DNA from: Pinguiococcus pyrenoidosus
Lineage: Eukaryota; Sar; Pinguiophyceae; Pinguiochrysidales; Pinguiochrysidaceae
Assembly: GCA_019677205.1 (NCBI GenBank)
Contig: JAAMXY010000718.1
Coordinates: forward strand, 55,709 to 119,708
Direction: 5' to 3'
DNA: 64,000 nt
Under the pieces are notes generated by a model. It made no database searches, was not told where the DNA came from, and worked only from the letters and a program-made list of their open reading frames with translations. The translations under genes were made by a program, and so were the position numbers. Of the stretch, positions 10,701 through 23,000 are shown piece after piece. The first letter of the stretch is position 1. Every line of letters starts with the position of its first letter.

Positions 10701-13700
10701 ACGGAGGTGACGTTGTCCGTCTGCATCCCCCGGAGGGCCCCGTACAGGTGAAAGTGGTACCCGCCAAGCAAGCCCGAGCCATCTGACCTCGCGGTGGGGA
10801 CCCTGTCAAGAAAGCGCGTCTTGCCCGATCTCCAAGCTGCTTCTGCCTGGAGCTCCCGCATGAAAGGCGACGGGGCCGCCTCCCTCTTCCCGACGACGCC
10901 ATCCACTGCGTTCCATAGGCCCAGGTCACGCAAACTGGACGCAATTCCCGCTTCGAAGGACGCTTCGCGGTGAAGAGAGGCTTGCTCGGCCTGCTGGAAT
11001 CCGAGCGTCACCATGCTTGCGTCAAAGACGCTCAGGGACTGGAGCGCCCGCCGCCCGTCCTGCGCGACATCGAAGGCAGCACTCGCCCCGGGTTCGAAGT
11101 CGGTACCCGTCCCAGCACCGGCGTAGAGGAACTGCGCAGGCAGTGACGATGCGGCCTTTGCCTGCAGGCGGAACTCGAAATACTCGGCGCTGTCGGCATC
11201 TCCGAGGCCAGCATAGATTCGGTGCAGGAGGGATTCAATCTTCCACACCTGGGCGACCTCCACGTTGGCCCTTTCCCGCGCCACATTCCCCGCGTGGGTG
11301 TCCGATAGAACCACGCCGGGAGTGCCCCAGAAATAGTCGCACCAGAGCTCGACAAAGAGAAGCGCCGAGCAATGGGCTCCCAACTCTGTCGCGATCGCCG
11401 CAAAGCTCAGGAGGCAATCCTTAAGCCAGTGGTTGTAAGGCCAGTCGAGACTGTTCTCGACACCGAGGCCACGGCCCAATGACGCTGTTGATGACAGGGT
11501 TTGCGACTCGCTCGCGTCAAGGTACGGCGTGTTGCACCGCTTGAACTGGAAGACCTGCTTGTCCATGCAGTAGTGCATCGCGTCGATGCAGACCCGCATG
11601 ACTTCGGGTAGCACCTCGGATGCCGGGGTCCCGCGGAAGACAAAGCCCTCGAGGAAACTCCGGTAAGCACCGGTGACTGGACCCGCGAAGCACTCTCTGC
11701 TGAGCGCGTCGTACAGAACAGCGGGGTAAACGGTTCTGCATATCTCCGGAGAGAGCTGGCAGACCGGGATGCATGCCAGCCAGAAGTTGTCGTAGTTGCC
11801 TTCCCGCGCGTCCCAACCGCATTCACGGATGAGAGAGCAAGTGGCCTCTGCGATCCATCCTTCGAAGTCTGTGCGCGCAAGGACCCTCTCCCGGGGAGAC
11901 GCGACCAGTCCGCAGCCCGAAGCAAGAAGATGGAAGTCAACTTCGGATCCATCACTTGGCAGCACGAACGCCGGCACGCAGGCAAGATTGTTGGCGCCCG
12001 CTCCATACGAGATGACCAAGTCCTTCAGTGATGCATCGTCAATTGCCTGCAGGACCTGGGAAGCCAAGGGCTGTCATGAAGGTACATTGCGTAGTTGCTC
12101 CGCCGGTATCCCACTTCAACCACTTCAACCACGCACCTCTGGTGTAAGGGCAAATGACACGATGCGGTTTAGCGCAACGCGAGCAGCTGCGACAATTTCA
12201 GCGTCGTCGTCGAAGAGGAGATAGGCGATCTTGCCCAAAGTCTCGGCCCTGCTGATGATCGTGTGCTTCCTGAACTTCTTCGGCAATGAAGTTCTTACCG
12301 CCTTCATCGTCGTTCCCGGATCATCTTGCAGATTCAAACAGGTCGACACGCTGCATACGCCAATCTGTCCCAGAAACCTCACGACCAGACTGCGCGGCAC
12401 GTCTGATTTCCCCTGCATCAGGTGAAACATGCTCAAAAGCAGCGGGCGAAGCGTGTCGATCTGGCCAGGCTCCACTCGATGCAACTCGCTCTCGGATCCC
12501 GAATGCGCTTTGGCAAGAGACCCAGAAGAGGAGTAGGCCGCACCCACTTCGCTGGCTTGGTCGAAGAGTGGGAGCTGCTCGATGCGTTTCTTCACAATCG
12601 GCAGAAGGCTTGTGATCACACTGGCGGAGCCGCGGAGGCGGTCGCCCCTCACGAGGTCGTTGATGTCTTGAATCAAATCCGCGGTCTCCTGGATCCGACC
12701 CCTTCCTCCGTTGGCGAGAGCAACGCCGGCTTCGCTCACCAGCTCCCCAAGCGCAGGGCATGCATCACTCAGCTCTTTGACATAGAGGCCGATTCGCAGG
12801 AGATGCTCCTCAGGGCTTGCGTCCGAGGAAAGCTTATGGAGGACAACTGAAACGCCCTTCAGAAGTCGCGTCTTCTCGGTTGCGTTCCGTTTCCCCCCCT
12901 AGGGTGCAGTCTTTCAGATCGCAAGGATCGCGAGGCACCCGGACGCGCGAGGGATCGCTCGGCCCGACGAGCACAGTACGCACCTGAATCTCCGAATACG
13001 AAAGAGAGCTGGTGAGCAGGAAGTCGCGCGTCATCTGCAGCCAGGCACGATTTTCATCGACCGACGACAGAGTGAAGGCCAGCAGCTCGGCTGCAAGCAC
13101 ATGGAGATGAGGGGCTCCTCGTAGCGTCTCTCTCTGTGCACACCACTGGAATGCATGCGAGAGGATCGCCAGGAGATGCGTGGACGCTAGAAGCACTTCT
13201 GCACAGCCTCTTACGAGCTCGGAAAGCGCCGCGAACAAGACGTACCGCCGTTGTTCTAGTTTCGTCTCCTGCATCCGCTGCACGATGTGCAGCATCAGAT
13301 CAGGGGCACTCACTTTGTGTAGAAGCTGCGCGGTGTTTGAGACCAAGCTCCGAACGAACCCGGCTCCCAGGAATTCCCTTAGCATCGCCTGGAACGAACC
13401 GGGGTTCTCACCGTCGGGACAAGTGCCACCGTGCGCGTGCACCACGTCCATCCGGGCATGACCGTCAATGAGCTTGTGAACCAGACCCTGGAGATTCTGT
13501 TGCAGGATTGAATAGAGAGAGCTAGGCGACGGAACTAGCCTGCCTATCAGGTCTTCGAGCAGCCCCGCCTGTCCAACATGCCCATGGGCGCGAACCACGA
13601 CTCCTGCCGCAAAGATCTCGACGCAGTAGCGATGAAGCAATCTGCTGATACCGCTGTCGTTGGCCCCCAGGTTCAGCAGATCGGCCATGCGCTCAAGTGC

Positions 13701-16700
13701 CTTGAAGCGATGAGAGCTGTCCGACGACGACAGCAGAAGCACAGGGAGAATTCGATCGACCATGGACGCACAGAAGCCTGCCTCGTCTGTGTACCCCAGC
13801 AGGTCGATCGGAAGGTCCCCCAAGCGTCTGGATTCCGACAGCCATTTTGAGACGATGGATTCAAAGCTATCCTCCGCCATCTCACGGGCATGCTTGTAGC
13901 CGCGCAGCCGTGCGAGTCTCGAAATGGCTGCTTTCGTGGCGATGCGCAAATCGACGCACACGTGCATCTTGCAGAGGACGCACACAACCTCTCCAAGCAA
14001 AGTCGAGTCCGCCGCGGCCATGCTTACGAGAGTGTGCAGCGCCGTTTCTTCATAGGCTTGCCGCTGCAGCGCGACGTAGTCAGACGGAAGCTGATTTTGC
14101 TCCGCGATCCTTCCGAAGGCTAGCTTGCGCTTCTCCACATCGATCTCCAGCGGCGGAATGCTTCGGCGCATTGCTTCATAGATGCTTAGCGCGCTGCTTT
14201 CATTGGCCTCAGACAGAAGGGTCTTGGTGGCATGCGAGGCGCGAATGCGAACCGCCGAGGAGGGGTCCACGAAGTACTGCTTCAGAAGCTGGATGAACCT
14301 CTTGGCCGTTCTCGAGCTTTCGTAGAAGCGCAGGGCCGCACTCGCAGCACCAATCTGCGCAACTCGAGCTGCCCTCTGCTTTCTCAGACAGTCGCTGATG
14401 AAGCCGTCGCCATCTGTTGGGTATATCACGCTGAGGATCCTCGGCAGATGCTCCTCTCCGTCTTCGCAGTCCTCTTCCCAGAAGAGCATCATCCCTTCAA
14501 GCGCAAGATACACGTGCTCCAGAACCATCGAGACTGCTTGCTTGTAGCTCACGGAATCCTCCATAAGCCTGAGGACCGGCTTGGCGGCGTCGACCGGGAC
14601 TCGCCGGAACTCTGAAAGTAGGCCAAGGAGCGAGCGGATCGCCCGAGTCTCTGCAGCGAAATCGTCCTGCCGCATGTGAAACGTGCCGAAGAGAGAGGTC
14701 ATCTTCGGATCACAAACTACGCCTAGCTTCGTAGTTGCCGTCATTAAGCGAAGCGAGACGCCGCTTGTCTGGGAATCCAGGAGATCCCGCGGTTTTTGCC
14801 CCGAGCTCACCAGCACGTCTTCGAAGTCGTCGTCAAGTTCCATCGACGAGCTATTCTTGGACTCTAAGGGCATCGCTGCCCCAGCCGCGTCCTCGTCCTG
14901 CATGTCTCGTATCCAGGCCGCCGCTACGCTAGCCCACATGTCTACGGTGGACGCAACGGCGTGCTTCTCTCGGTCAGCCACGCGGAGAAGGGTATCGATG
15001 CCCCGAGATATCGCTTCAATGCTTAAGGCAAGCATTTCCGTACAGCTCTCCCCCGATCCATCAGCATCACTCGCGCTCCCATTGAGAGATGGAAGGTTCT
15101 CTTTACAGACTTGCGCGCCCTTCTGAAAGACCGTGCAGGCGAAGGCAATGCATTCTCGGTTGTCGCGGAGCATGTCTTCCAATAGGAGATCTGCAATTGC
15201 GTGCTGGTAACTCGCCACCGATGCCAGCAAACGCCACGAGGCGATTTCGCCCCTCTCAAGACTGCTCCAGTCCCCGCAGCGTGTATCCAGGGCCCTCCAG
15301 ACCAAGGCGAGGGCGTTGGTGTCGAGGCTGGCCCGTGTGGAGCTGGACTCCTTCTTCGCCTCTGTCTCTCGACTTGGCGAGTCAAGCAGCTGGAAATACT
15401 CCAGAGGCGGGGCGTTCTCGTTTGGGACGCTCCCCACTAGGTCGAAGAACTCAAGCCGCTCAAAATCAGAATCACGCCGCAGCCACGACGCCGCCGGAGG
15501 TCCACCCAAGAGCTGGATCTGCATCAAGAGAGATAGCCTGTAGACTGAAATGACGCTGTCGTGGAAGGCTTGCACCTTCTGTCGATCTGGCAGCTTGACA
15601 TTTGGACTCTTCACGGCGCCGGACTCTTCGTCACTGGCGTCGCTGCGCCCTAGGAACTGCAGTGGGAGCTTGGACAGGAACATCAAAATCCTCTCCCGAC
15701 GTTTCCCCGGCCTCGCCTTCAAGGAGCCGAGGATGGCGTCTTCGGCGTCGGACACTTCCGAATCCGACAGATAACATGCCACCATCAGCGCTACGGAAGG
15801 CACGGCAGATCGATGCGGCAACGTGTACCAGAAAGAACATCGCCAGAACGACGCCTCTAGCACATGGGCCGTGCGTCCCGAAACGAAGCGGCATCGCAGC
15901 AGAGATGTCAGCAAGCGAAACGCAGCGTCTGGGAAGGTTCCGGCATCTCCGTCTCGGAGCCCTGCGCGCAGGCTGGATCCTTCCAGAGCGAAGGTTTGGA
16001 GCATAGAAAGCGCTGCGGCTTCGATGGAGACCACGTCCCGGGGAGAGATCGGCACTCCGCAGTCCTGAGCACAGGCAATCGTCCGAAGAATCGCTTGCGA
16101 TACCAAGCACATCAGCATAAGGAGCATGTCCTTCGGACTGGTTGCGAGCAGACGCGCGACCGAAGCGAAGAGTCTAACGATTCCCTCGATCCCAGCTCCC
16201 GCGCTTAGCACATCTCGTCCTCGGCAATGCACCGTGGTGACGAGGATGAGCGACCAGCCGTACGCGGACGGGTTGATGCTCTGTGCCTGGGCGGCGATTC
16301 CGCTTCTCTGCTGGCCAGCGCCTTCCACGTCCTCCTGAGGATCGATTGCTTCGATCAAGGAACGCAGCATGCCATCCCAATACGACTCCTTCGTACGAGG
16401 CCGTTTCCGGGCGCGATCCGCTTGCTCCTCTGCTGGTGCATCCCCCGCGCACAGGTCGTAGACGATCAGGTCGGCGGCAAGAAGCAGAATTTGTCGGGCG
16501 GCTCCTGCGTCGACGATGCGCGATACCTCCACGCCACGGCGAGTGTTCGCAGCGGGGCTGATGGCGTTGAAGACGCTCTCCGAAAAGATCAGCTCACACA
16601 GGTTCGGCAAGGCTGTCCAGACGCTCTTTCGTCGCCCTGCATGCGTTTCGGAGATCACGCCAGGTCGCTCGGCGTGCAAGACGGCCATCTGCAAGCGCAG

Positions 16701-17513
16701 GTGCTCGAGAGCCACCTCTTTCTGTGGTCGCGTGAAATCACGGAAGTGGCGAATGCAGAACTCGAAGGATTTTTCACCCTCTGCCAGCAGCACGCCAGCG
16801 CCGTCGCCTTGTGAGCCACGTAGGACAGCATTGACTCCTCCAAACATCGACACCATTGGCTCGCGGCCAGAGAAGTCCGCTTCGTCCACTCGACGGCACC
16901 AGGCGGCCAGGGACCGGACGATCGCGACGATGCACGGGTACATATCATTCGTAAAGTGGCAAAGCAAGGCCTCCCAGATTCGGGCGAAGTGCGCAGCGCG
17001 CGTGCTATCACCATTTGTATCATCGCACTCCATGGCGCCCGTTATCACAGCAAGAGCGTCGCCGAGGGCGGCGGCGTCCAGCATATCTGCGTACTCCGGC
17101 ACGGATAGCAGCGCCACACAGCTTTCGCAGTAGCCTTCCTGCAGCTCTGACAAGGGCGGTCGGAGCTCCAGAGTGCGCAAGAGGTGCGTCAACGCATTGC
17201 CCACGACTTGATGCAGCATGTGGAAGCTCTCGCCCGCCCGCCGCAGGAGGAGTCGCATCAGGTGCGGCACTTCTCCGCGCGCCGGGCGCTTCTTGTCCAG
17301 CGCGTACTGGACTTCTGCCTCCGCAAAGTACAGGAAGTTCTTCAAGATCAAGCACCACATGGGAGTTTTCTGTCGATCCGTGCACATGACGTCGATCTGA
17401 GCGCAAACATCGCCATCTTCCAGCAGCGCCTTCAGCTCCTTGGCGCCGCTCCGCCGCTTCGTCAGGTGGTCAGATCGCAAACTCCGATTGACGTCGTTGA
17501 CGCGCGCCCTCAT
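7706..17513 (-). CDS. ATM: ATM-type PI3-kinase-related protein kinase (PIKK), complete
   Basis: DNA double-strand-break checkpoint kinase, nuclear. Proposed exons on the minus strand: 17513-12984, 12898-12137, about 12055-7952 (12070 is an alternative acceptor) and 7876-7706. They are joined in phase 0 and give about 3,190 aa (human ATM 3,056). Residues 1-40 fit the Tel1/ATM N-terminal (TAN) motif (VNDVNRSL...KRRSGAKELK). Helical-repeat sequence fills most of the protein, then a FAT region. The kinase domain lies at about 2830-3100 with KGQDDTRQDAVMQQ, the catalytic GIGDRHTMNILV, HIDFGITFEQG (DFG loop) and ETVPFRLTRDIVDGMG, all ATM-like rather than ATR- or TOR-like. The FATC end (LSVEGQVKKLITEAQDP, HGWAAWL-stop) lies alone on the last exon, which would be missed without splicing. 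It starts 430 bp from the divergent MAK-type kinase gene. Confidence 0.95.
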
Positions 17514-17943
17514 CCTTCAGCGGGCCCGGCTGGTAAACGCCCTGCGCACGCGCGTCCACGGCGCTCCCCAGCAGGTCCGTATCCTTCTCGATCTCGGTTT
17601 TGGCGGGAACCTTGCTTCTTGAGAGATCGATGACCGGCGGGCGCACGTCCAGCAACTCTGTGACAGACGGAACCCTCCTGGACATGTTGTTTCCATCTCC
17701 AAAGGCATCAAGATATGAACAGAGTGGATCGGTTTCGGTTTCCGCGCGGATTTTTGAACACGAAACCGGAACCGAGAGCAATGGTTTTAAGAGCGTGTCC
17801 GAGGCTGCAGAGTTTCGTCCTCGGCGCGTTGTATGTCCACATACCTGGCAGAGGAAGAGCCAGCAGGGCGCCGTGCCGCGCCGGGGAGGCCGTCGAGGCT
17901 GCCAGAAGGCCTCAGCGCAGGGGAGGCCTCGCTGAGCGAGACG
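17514..17943. promoter_or_regulatory. Shared divergent promoter region, ATM / MAK-type kinase
   Basis: 430 bp separate two start codons on opposite strands. No core element could be assigned. The bidirectional role is inferred from geometry only. Confidence 0.4.
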
Positions 17944-20163
17944 ATGAACCGCTACAAGGTCACCCAGCAGCTGGGAGACGGCACCTACGGCTCGGTCATG
18001 AAGGCCGTGAATCGGCAATCTGGCGAAACTGTAAGTGCGAGCGACAGGCTGGCGGTAAATCGGGCCTTTCCAGTGCGCGGAGGGAGGCAGCAGGACCGGA
18101 AGCTGCAGGATTTCGGAAATGAGCCAAACGACGAGTGGAGTTTCTTTTCAAGATCGTAGCAAGGGGGGGGGTCTGCTTTTGGAGCGAGGCGGAGCCGAGA
18201 TTCGTCAAGAATTTGCAGATGGAGTGCAACTGCGGATCGATGCGGCAGCTGGAAGGCGTCTGGCGGCTGACGGCGTTCTCTTTGGCGCTGCCGAGCTGTC
18301 GACTCTTCTCACGTGAAGCCCTTCCCTTCCCTCGTCATGCAGGTGGCTGTGAAGAAAATGAAGAAGAAGTTCTACTCCTGGGACGAGTGCATGCAGCTCC
18401 GGGAGGTCAAGGTACGGCCTGGGACTTGCCAGTGCCCTTCATCCTACCACCGAATCTGCCGCTTTCGACGCGAGCCCGGAACGAGGATCTGACCTTCTGC
18501 CGACTTTTCCTCTTGCCAGTCTTTGAAGAAGCTGAATCATCCCAATATCGTGAAGCTCAAGGAGGTCGTCCGGGAGAGCAACGAGCTTTTCTTCATCTTT
18601 GAGCACATGGAGGGCAACTTATACGAGCTCATCAAGAAACGAGACCGGCATTTCCCGGAAACGAAGATCAAGAACATCATGTGCCAGATCCTGCAGGGCC
18701 TCGCCTTCATGCACAAGCACGGCTTCTTTCACCGAGACATCAAGCCGGAGAACATGCTGGTCAAGGGCGACACCGTCAAAGTTGCAGACTTTGGACTGGC
18801 TCGCGAGATTCGGTCGCGGCCGCCCTACACAGACTACGTCTCGACGAGATGGTACCGGGCGCCAGAAGTCCTGCTCCATTCCACACAGTATAACTCGCCA
18901 ATCGATCAGTGGGCCTGCGGCTGCATTCTTGCGGAGCTCTTCACGCTGCGGCCCCTCTTTCCAGGGGCATCCGAGGCGGACCAAATCTACAAGATCTGCT
19001 CCGTCCTGGGTTCGCCGACGGTTCGCACGTGGACGGACGGGCTGAAACTCGCGTCGCAGTCGAACTTTCGCTTTCCTCAGTTCGTGCCGACGCCCTTGCA
19101 GGACATTGTGCAGAACGCGACGAGCGAAGCCATCATCCTCATCTGCGATCTGCTGAAGTATGACCCCAACGCGAGACCGACGGCTTCGCAGGCGCTTCAG
19201 TACGCGTGGTTTAGCGTGAACTGCGATCTTCCTCCCAATGAAGCCACCATAGAGATCCAACAGCAGGAGGCCGACCTGCTTTCTAGAAATGTGCAAGAGG
19301 TAGGAGAAGCGACGGGAGCGTCGCAGCCTCCCGTGAATGGAGACGCGCTGGCGGCGATAACCGCCAAGAACGATGCCGAGCTCGCGGAGTACTTCGCCGA
19401 GTTTGACGGGGACTTCCTGGGCTCCGAAGCGCAGCTAGACTCCAAGAAGGAGGGCGGCGTGGGCCAAAGCGGAATGGTCGGGCGCGGCGCGTCGACAGGC
19501 CGAAACGCCGGCAAGGCAGTCTTTGAAAAGTCGTCGAGCGTCGGGTCCCTCTCTGATCCTCTCGCCGATATTGTGAGCGCCGAGACGATCGGCGCGATAG
19601 GTGAGGCGGGACGGTCAGCGAGAAGAGAGGAGCACAGCAGCCAGCCGGCGGGAAGCTCGGCAGGCGAGAGGCGGAACCTGGGCGCACGGCAGTTCTCCGG
19701 TGAGCTGCCTGGGATGAGCGGGAGTTCCCACAGCCATGGGCAACCGGGGGGCCCGGTCAGAGCTGTAGGGAACGTCGATCTCGGATTCGGAGATCCTTCG
19801 GGTCCAGGGACGTCAGTGAGTTTACCATCCTCGCGATACGCCCGAACAGCGCGCTACGGGGCAGACGGGAGCGTGGCGGGACAAGCAACGGACTCGGGGG
19901 CGCTCGGGTATGCCGATGGGGGGACGCAGGTCCCTCGCTCGAGCCGAACAGTGTCCAGCATGGGCTCGTACGGAGCGTCTGCCATGGGTGCAGGCGCATA
20001 TGGCTCGGGCTTCCTGGGCGTCGGCGGCATGTCGAGCGCGGGGGCGAATGCCTTGGGAATGCCGGCCACCGCAGCGTCGGGTCACAACTCCGTCAACGGA
20101 TCCATGGCGGGCATGTCAGGATCCAGTGCGAACACCTTCGGCTTCGGCCGGCATAAATTCTGA
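17944..20163 (+). CDS. MAK/CILK1/MOK-family (RCK) ciliary protein kinase
   Basis: CMGC-group Ser/Thr kinase that, in the family, controls cilium length and intraflagellar transport turnover. Exons 17944-18030, 18343-18411 and 18520-20163 join in phase 0 to 599 aa. The N-terminus [18 protein letters not shown] carries the Gly loop. [18 protein letters not shown] (exon 2) holds the ATP-binding Lys and the KFYSWDEC signature typical of RCK kinases. [15 protein letters not shown] and the activation-loop TDY (Thr-x-Tyr) are intact, followed by [11 protein letters not shown]. The C-terminal ~300 residues are Gly/Ser/Ala-rich with no domain, as in other MAK/CILK1 proteins. It is divergent from ATM. 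The first intron (312 bp) is among the longest in the window. MAK versus CILK1 cannot be separated by eye. Confidence 0.93.
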
Positions 20164-20528
20164 TGTAGAATCTCTCGAGAACAGCATAGAGCTAGCTTAG
20201 GAAATAGACGGACGCGACGACGTAAGCTGGATTGCCAGCAGCTCCTTCGGGCGGGCGAGTCAGAAGAGCAGCCGACGGCCTCACCATTACCTTCTGCGTG
20301 TCGCATCGCTTCCGCATCAGGCTTGTTTGCCGAAGAAACATAGATCCAAGGAGCCAATTCCTTCTTCCGCTCTGGCCAGTAGGCTCGGGATGAGCAGGCG
20401 TCCCGTGGTTTTCAGTTTATGTTCACCGCGCAAGACCTTCCGTTCGCTTCGAGGCACTTCAAAAGCACGCTGCTGTGAACAAAGGTGAGAGCACATCTGA
20501 AAAAAAAGTACCACTTGCATCCTATTCT
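20164..20528. other. Convergent 3' intergenic, kinase / uracil-DNA glycosylase
   Basis: 365 bp between two converging stop codons. No gene, repeat or RNA recognised; presumably 3' UTRs of both genes. Confidence 0.5.
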
Positions 20529-21543
20529 CTACAGATCACTCCAGGCGATCTCGGCTTCCCCATGCTCCGCAAGGATCTGGTTGGCCTTTGAGAAGCACCT
20601 GCTTCCGAGAAAGGCGGGGCAGTCTTTCGCCGCACGACTCGCGCTCAAGGGCGACGGGTGGGTGCTCTTGATGAGAAAATGCTTTCCGGAGTTGATGAGT
20701 GCCGCCTTCTTCTGGGCGGGCTTTCCCCAGAGAATAAACACCACTCCCTCGCGCAGGCGGCTCACGGCGCGTATGATCGCGTCCGTGTAGCTCTCCCAGC
20801 CCCGGTTCGCATGGGAGTTGGCGTTCCTGCTGCGTACGGTGAGGCACGTGTTGAGCAGCAGCACCCCCTGTGGACGGTACGGCAGGCAGTGCTCCGTCAG
20901 ACAGCTTCTGTGGATTCCCTTGGGTTGTGGCTGTCCCTACCTGCTTCGCCCAACCCGCGAGGCAGCCGTGCCCCGGTCTCTTCACGCCGATGTCGCTCTC
21001 CAACTCCTTGTAGATGTTTCGAAGGGATGGAGGCAGTGGCACTCCCCTATTCACGCTAAAGGCCAGGCCATGCGCCTGGCCGGGGCCATGGTAGGGATCC
21101 TGGCCGAGCACGACAACTTTCACGCCTTCCAGGGGACACATCTCCAGCGCCGCCAAAACCTCCTTTGCGGGAGGGAAGACAGTGTGGCGTTCATACTCGC
21201 CGCGCAGGTAGGCCATCAGCCGCGCAAAGTATGGCTTCGCCGTCTCTCCAGCTAGCGCGTCCCTCCAGGAGACGTGAGCGGTCGCCATGGCCTCGATGAG
21301 TCCAACCGGATCGTCAGCGGCGCCCAACTTGGCCAGCGCAGCTTCGCGATTCCGCGCGACGCGTGCGGCCTGATCCTCCACCACCACTTCCTCGTTTGCT
21401 GTGCTAGCACTGCTTGCATCCTCTGCGGCTGCAGACTCCACTGCGGCTTTTGCCTTCTTGGCGGACGGCGAGGTCGTCTCTACTGGTTGCGCCGGGCGCT
21501 TCTTCCCCGACCTGGGCGCAAAGAAGCCGCGAATATCCGACAT
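20529..21543 (-). CDS. UNG: Uracil-DNA glycosylase, UNG family
   Basis: Removes uracil from DNA at the start of base-excision repair. Exons 21543-20941 and 20867-20529 join in phase 0 across a 73-bp intron, giving 313 aa; the junction restores GWAKQ-GVLLLN, a highly conserved family block. Catalytic marks are GQDPYHGPGQAHGLAFSV (water-activating Asp, uracil-gate Tyr) and HPSPLS (catalytic His, minor-groove loop). The first ~85 residues are not catalytic: they begin MSDIRGFFAPRSGKKRP, an I-x-x-F-F element like a degenerate PCNA-interacting (PIP) box next to a basic patch. That resembles the nuclear UNG2 N-terminus, so nuclear replication-linked repair is inferred. No mitochondrial presequence is obvious. 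Confidence 0.95.
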
Positions 21544-21913
21544 TTTTCACGAACGTCTGCAGCTGATGACAATCCTTCGAAAAGCCCGGGAAGGCCGAAA
21601 GAGCGCCTTGCGTAATTTCGTGCGCGCCCTAGATGCGCGCAGCGGGGGGCGCTGGAGACCCACAAGGCAGACGGGCATTCGAATGTCAGCGCGGGAACCC
21701 AAGTATCCGTCTGTCACACAGGGACCGTCGTACTTTTTCCTACAATATTAAACTGTAAATATCAGTAAGATCACGGAATGCAAGCACATGATTGGCCAAG
21801 CGTCGTGGAGAGGTCGATCGACCGCGGAAGATCTGCGGAAACTCGGCAAAAAGGGGCGAAATCCCGCTGCTGTCGCGTCGCAGTCGTAAACGCGCATTGG
21901 AAGGGTCGCTACG
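21544..21913. promoter_or_regulatory. Shared divergent promoter region, UNG / CCDC124-like
   Basis: 370 bp between opposed start codons. No specific element identified; role inferred from head-to-head arrangement. Confidence 0.4.
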
Positions 21914-22825
21914 ATGGGTCGGAAGGGAGGAGTGAATCAGAAGGCGGAAGCGGCCAGGAGTCGCAAGGAGCAGGTATCCCTCGCGCAGGCCTCCTTTGCT
22001 GTCATGGAGCTTCTTCAGCTTCTTCAGCTTCTTCAGCTCCTTCTCTCACTGACGGATTCAACTTCCTAGCAAGCAGCCCAGCGCGCAGCGCAAGAGGCCG
22101 CGCAGAAGGAAGCAGCGGAGGCGGAGGAGTGGTCCAGGGGCTCCAACAGGCGAGCCGCCAAGAGAGACCAAGACCGGCAGCAGAAGGAAGCGGAACGAGA
22201 TCGCCTTCGCCGCGAGAAGGCGGCGATAGAAGCGGAGGAGGATGCCACGAACGACGCCTCGGCGAAAACCAGGCGAAAGGCCGGGGGAGCCAAGTCGGCA
22301 GGTGGGCGCGGTGGGCGCGGTGGGCGCGGTGGCCGTGGAGGTCGCAGGGGAGGCCGCGGGGGTCGTGGGGCTGGGCTGAATGACCTGGAGGCGGTGCTGA
22401 ACGCGGGGTCGGAGAGCAAGTCGCGGTGGGAGAGGGCGCGCGATGCGCAGCTGAAGAAGCAGGAGGAAGCGGCGACACGTGTGGCAGAGGAGGAGAGCAA
22501 GAAGGCGCAAGAAGAAGCCGAAGCCAAGCTTGCCAGACTGGGCTTTACTACCCAGGAACACCACCAGGTCCAGAACACCAACCGAGAGGACCAGGGCGAG
22601 AGCGCCAGCGGCGTCGATGCGGCCATCAACGTCCTTAGCGACTCGACGAGCGCGGACACCAATGTGAAGATGACGTTCGACCTGTTCTTGGAACGGGAGG
22701 CACCCATCCTTCGCAAAGAGAACCCAGGTCTCCGCTTCGATCAAGTTCGAGACCGCGTCTTCAAGATGTGGAAGCGATCGGCCGAGAATCCCGCCAACCA
22801 GCAGCCGCAGCAGCAGCAAGGTTGA
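21914..22825 (+). CDS. CCDC124/Lso2-like ribosome-associated coiled-coil protein with RGG box
   Basis: Exons 21914-21973 and 22070-22825 join in phase 0, giving 271 aa. The first exon encodes MGRKGGVNQKAEAARSRKEQ, like the basic N-terminus with which CCDC124/Lso2 enters the ribosomal mRNA/tRNA channel. Long charged coiled coils follow. The last ~65 residues (DAAINVLSD, then FLEREAPILRKENPGLRFDQ and SAENPANQ) match the conserved CCDC124 C-terminal domain, including the acidic-hydrophobic patch and the terminal NP-x-N. An unusual insertion in the middle is a Gly/Arg run of repeated GGRGGRG (about 22297-22375), an RGG box of the RNA-binding type. In the family this protein marks dormant or restarting ribosomes and also localises to the midbody. 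The 96-bp intron contains a 9-bp repeat (AGCTTCTTC). Confidence 0.88.
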
Positions 22826-23000
22826 ATCCTGCTTCGCCAGCGTCTGCCGTCGAGGGCCGAGATCAGGGGCAGGGTCCCCGAGCCAGCGGCCGGCATTTGT
22901 CCGATCGATTGTACAAAGTAGTAGCTGATTCTCAACGTCTCCCGCGGAAGTTGGAGTGGTGCGGATGGCCAGCGGTTGATAATTGGAGCGCAAGCAAGCC

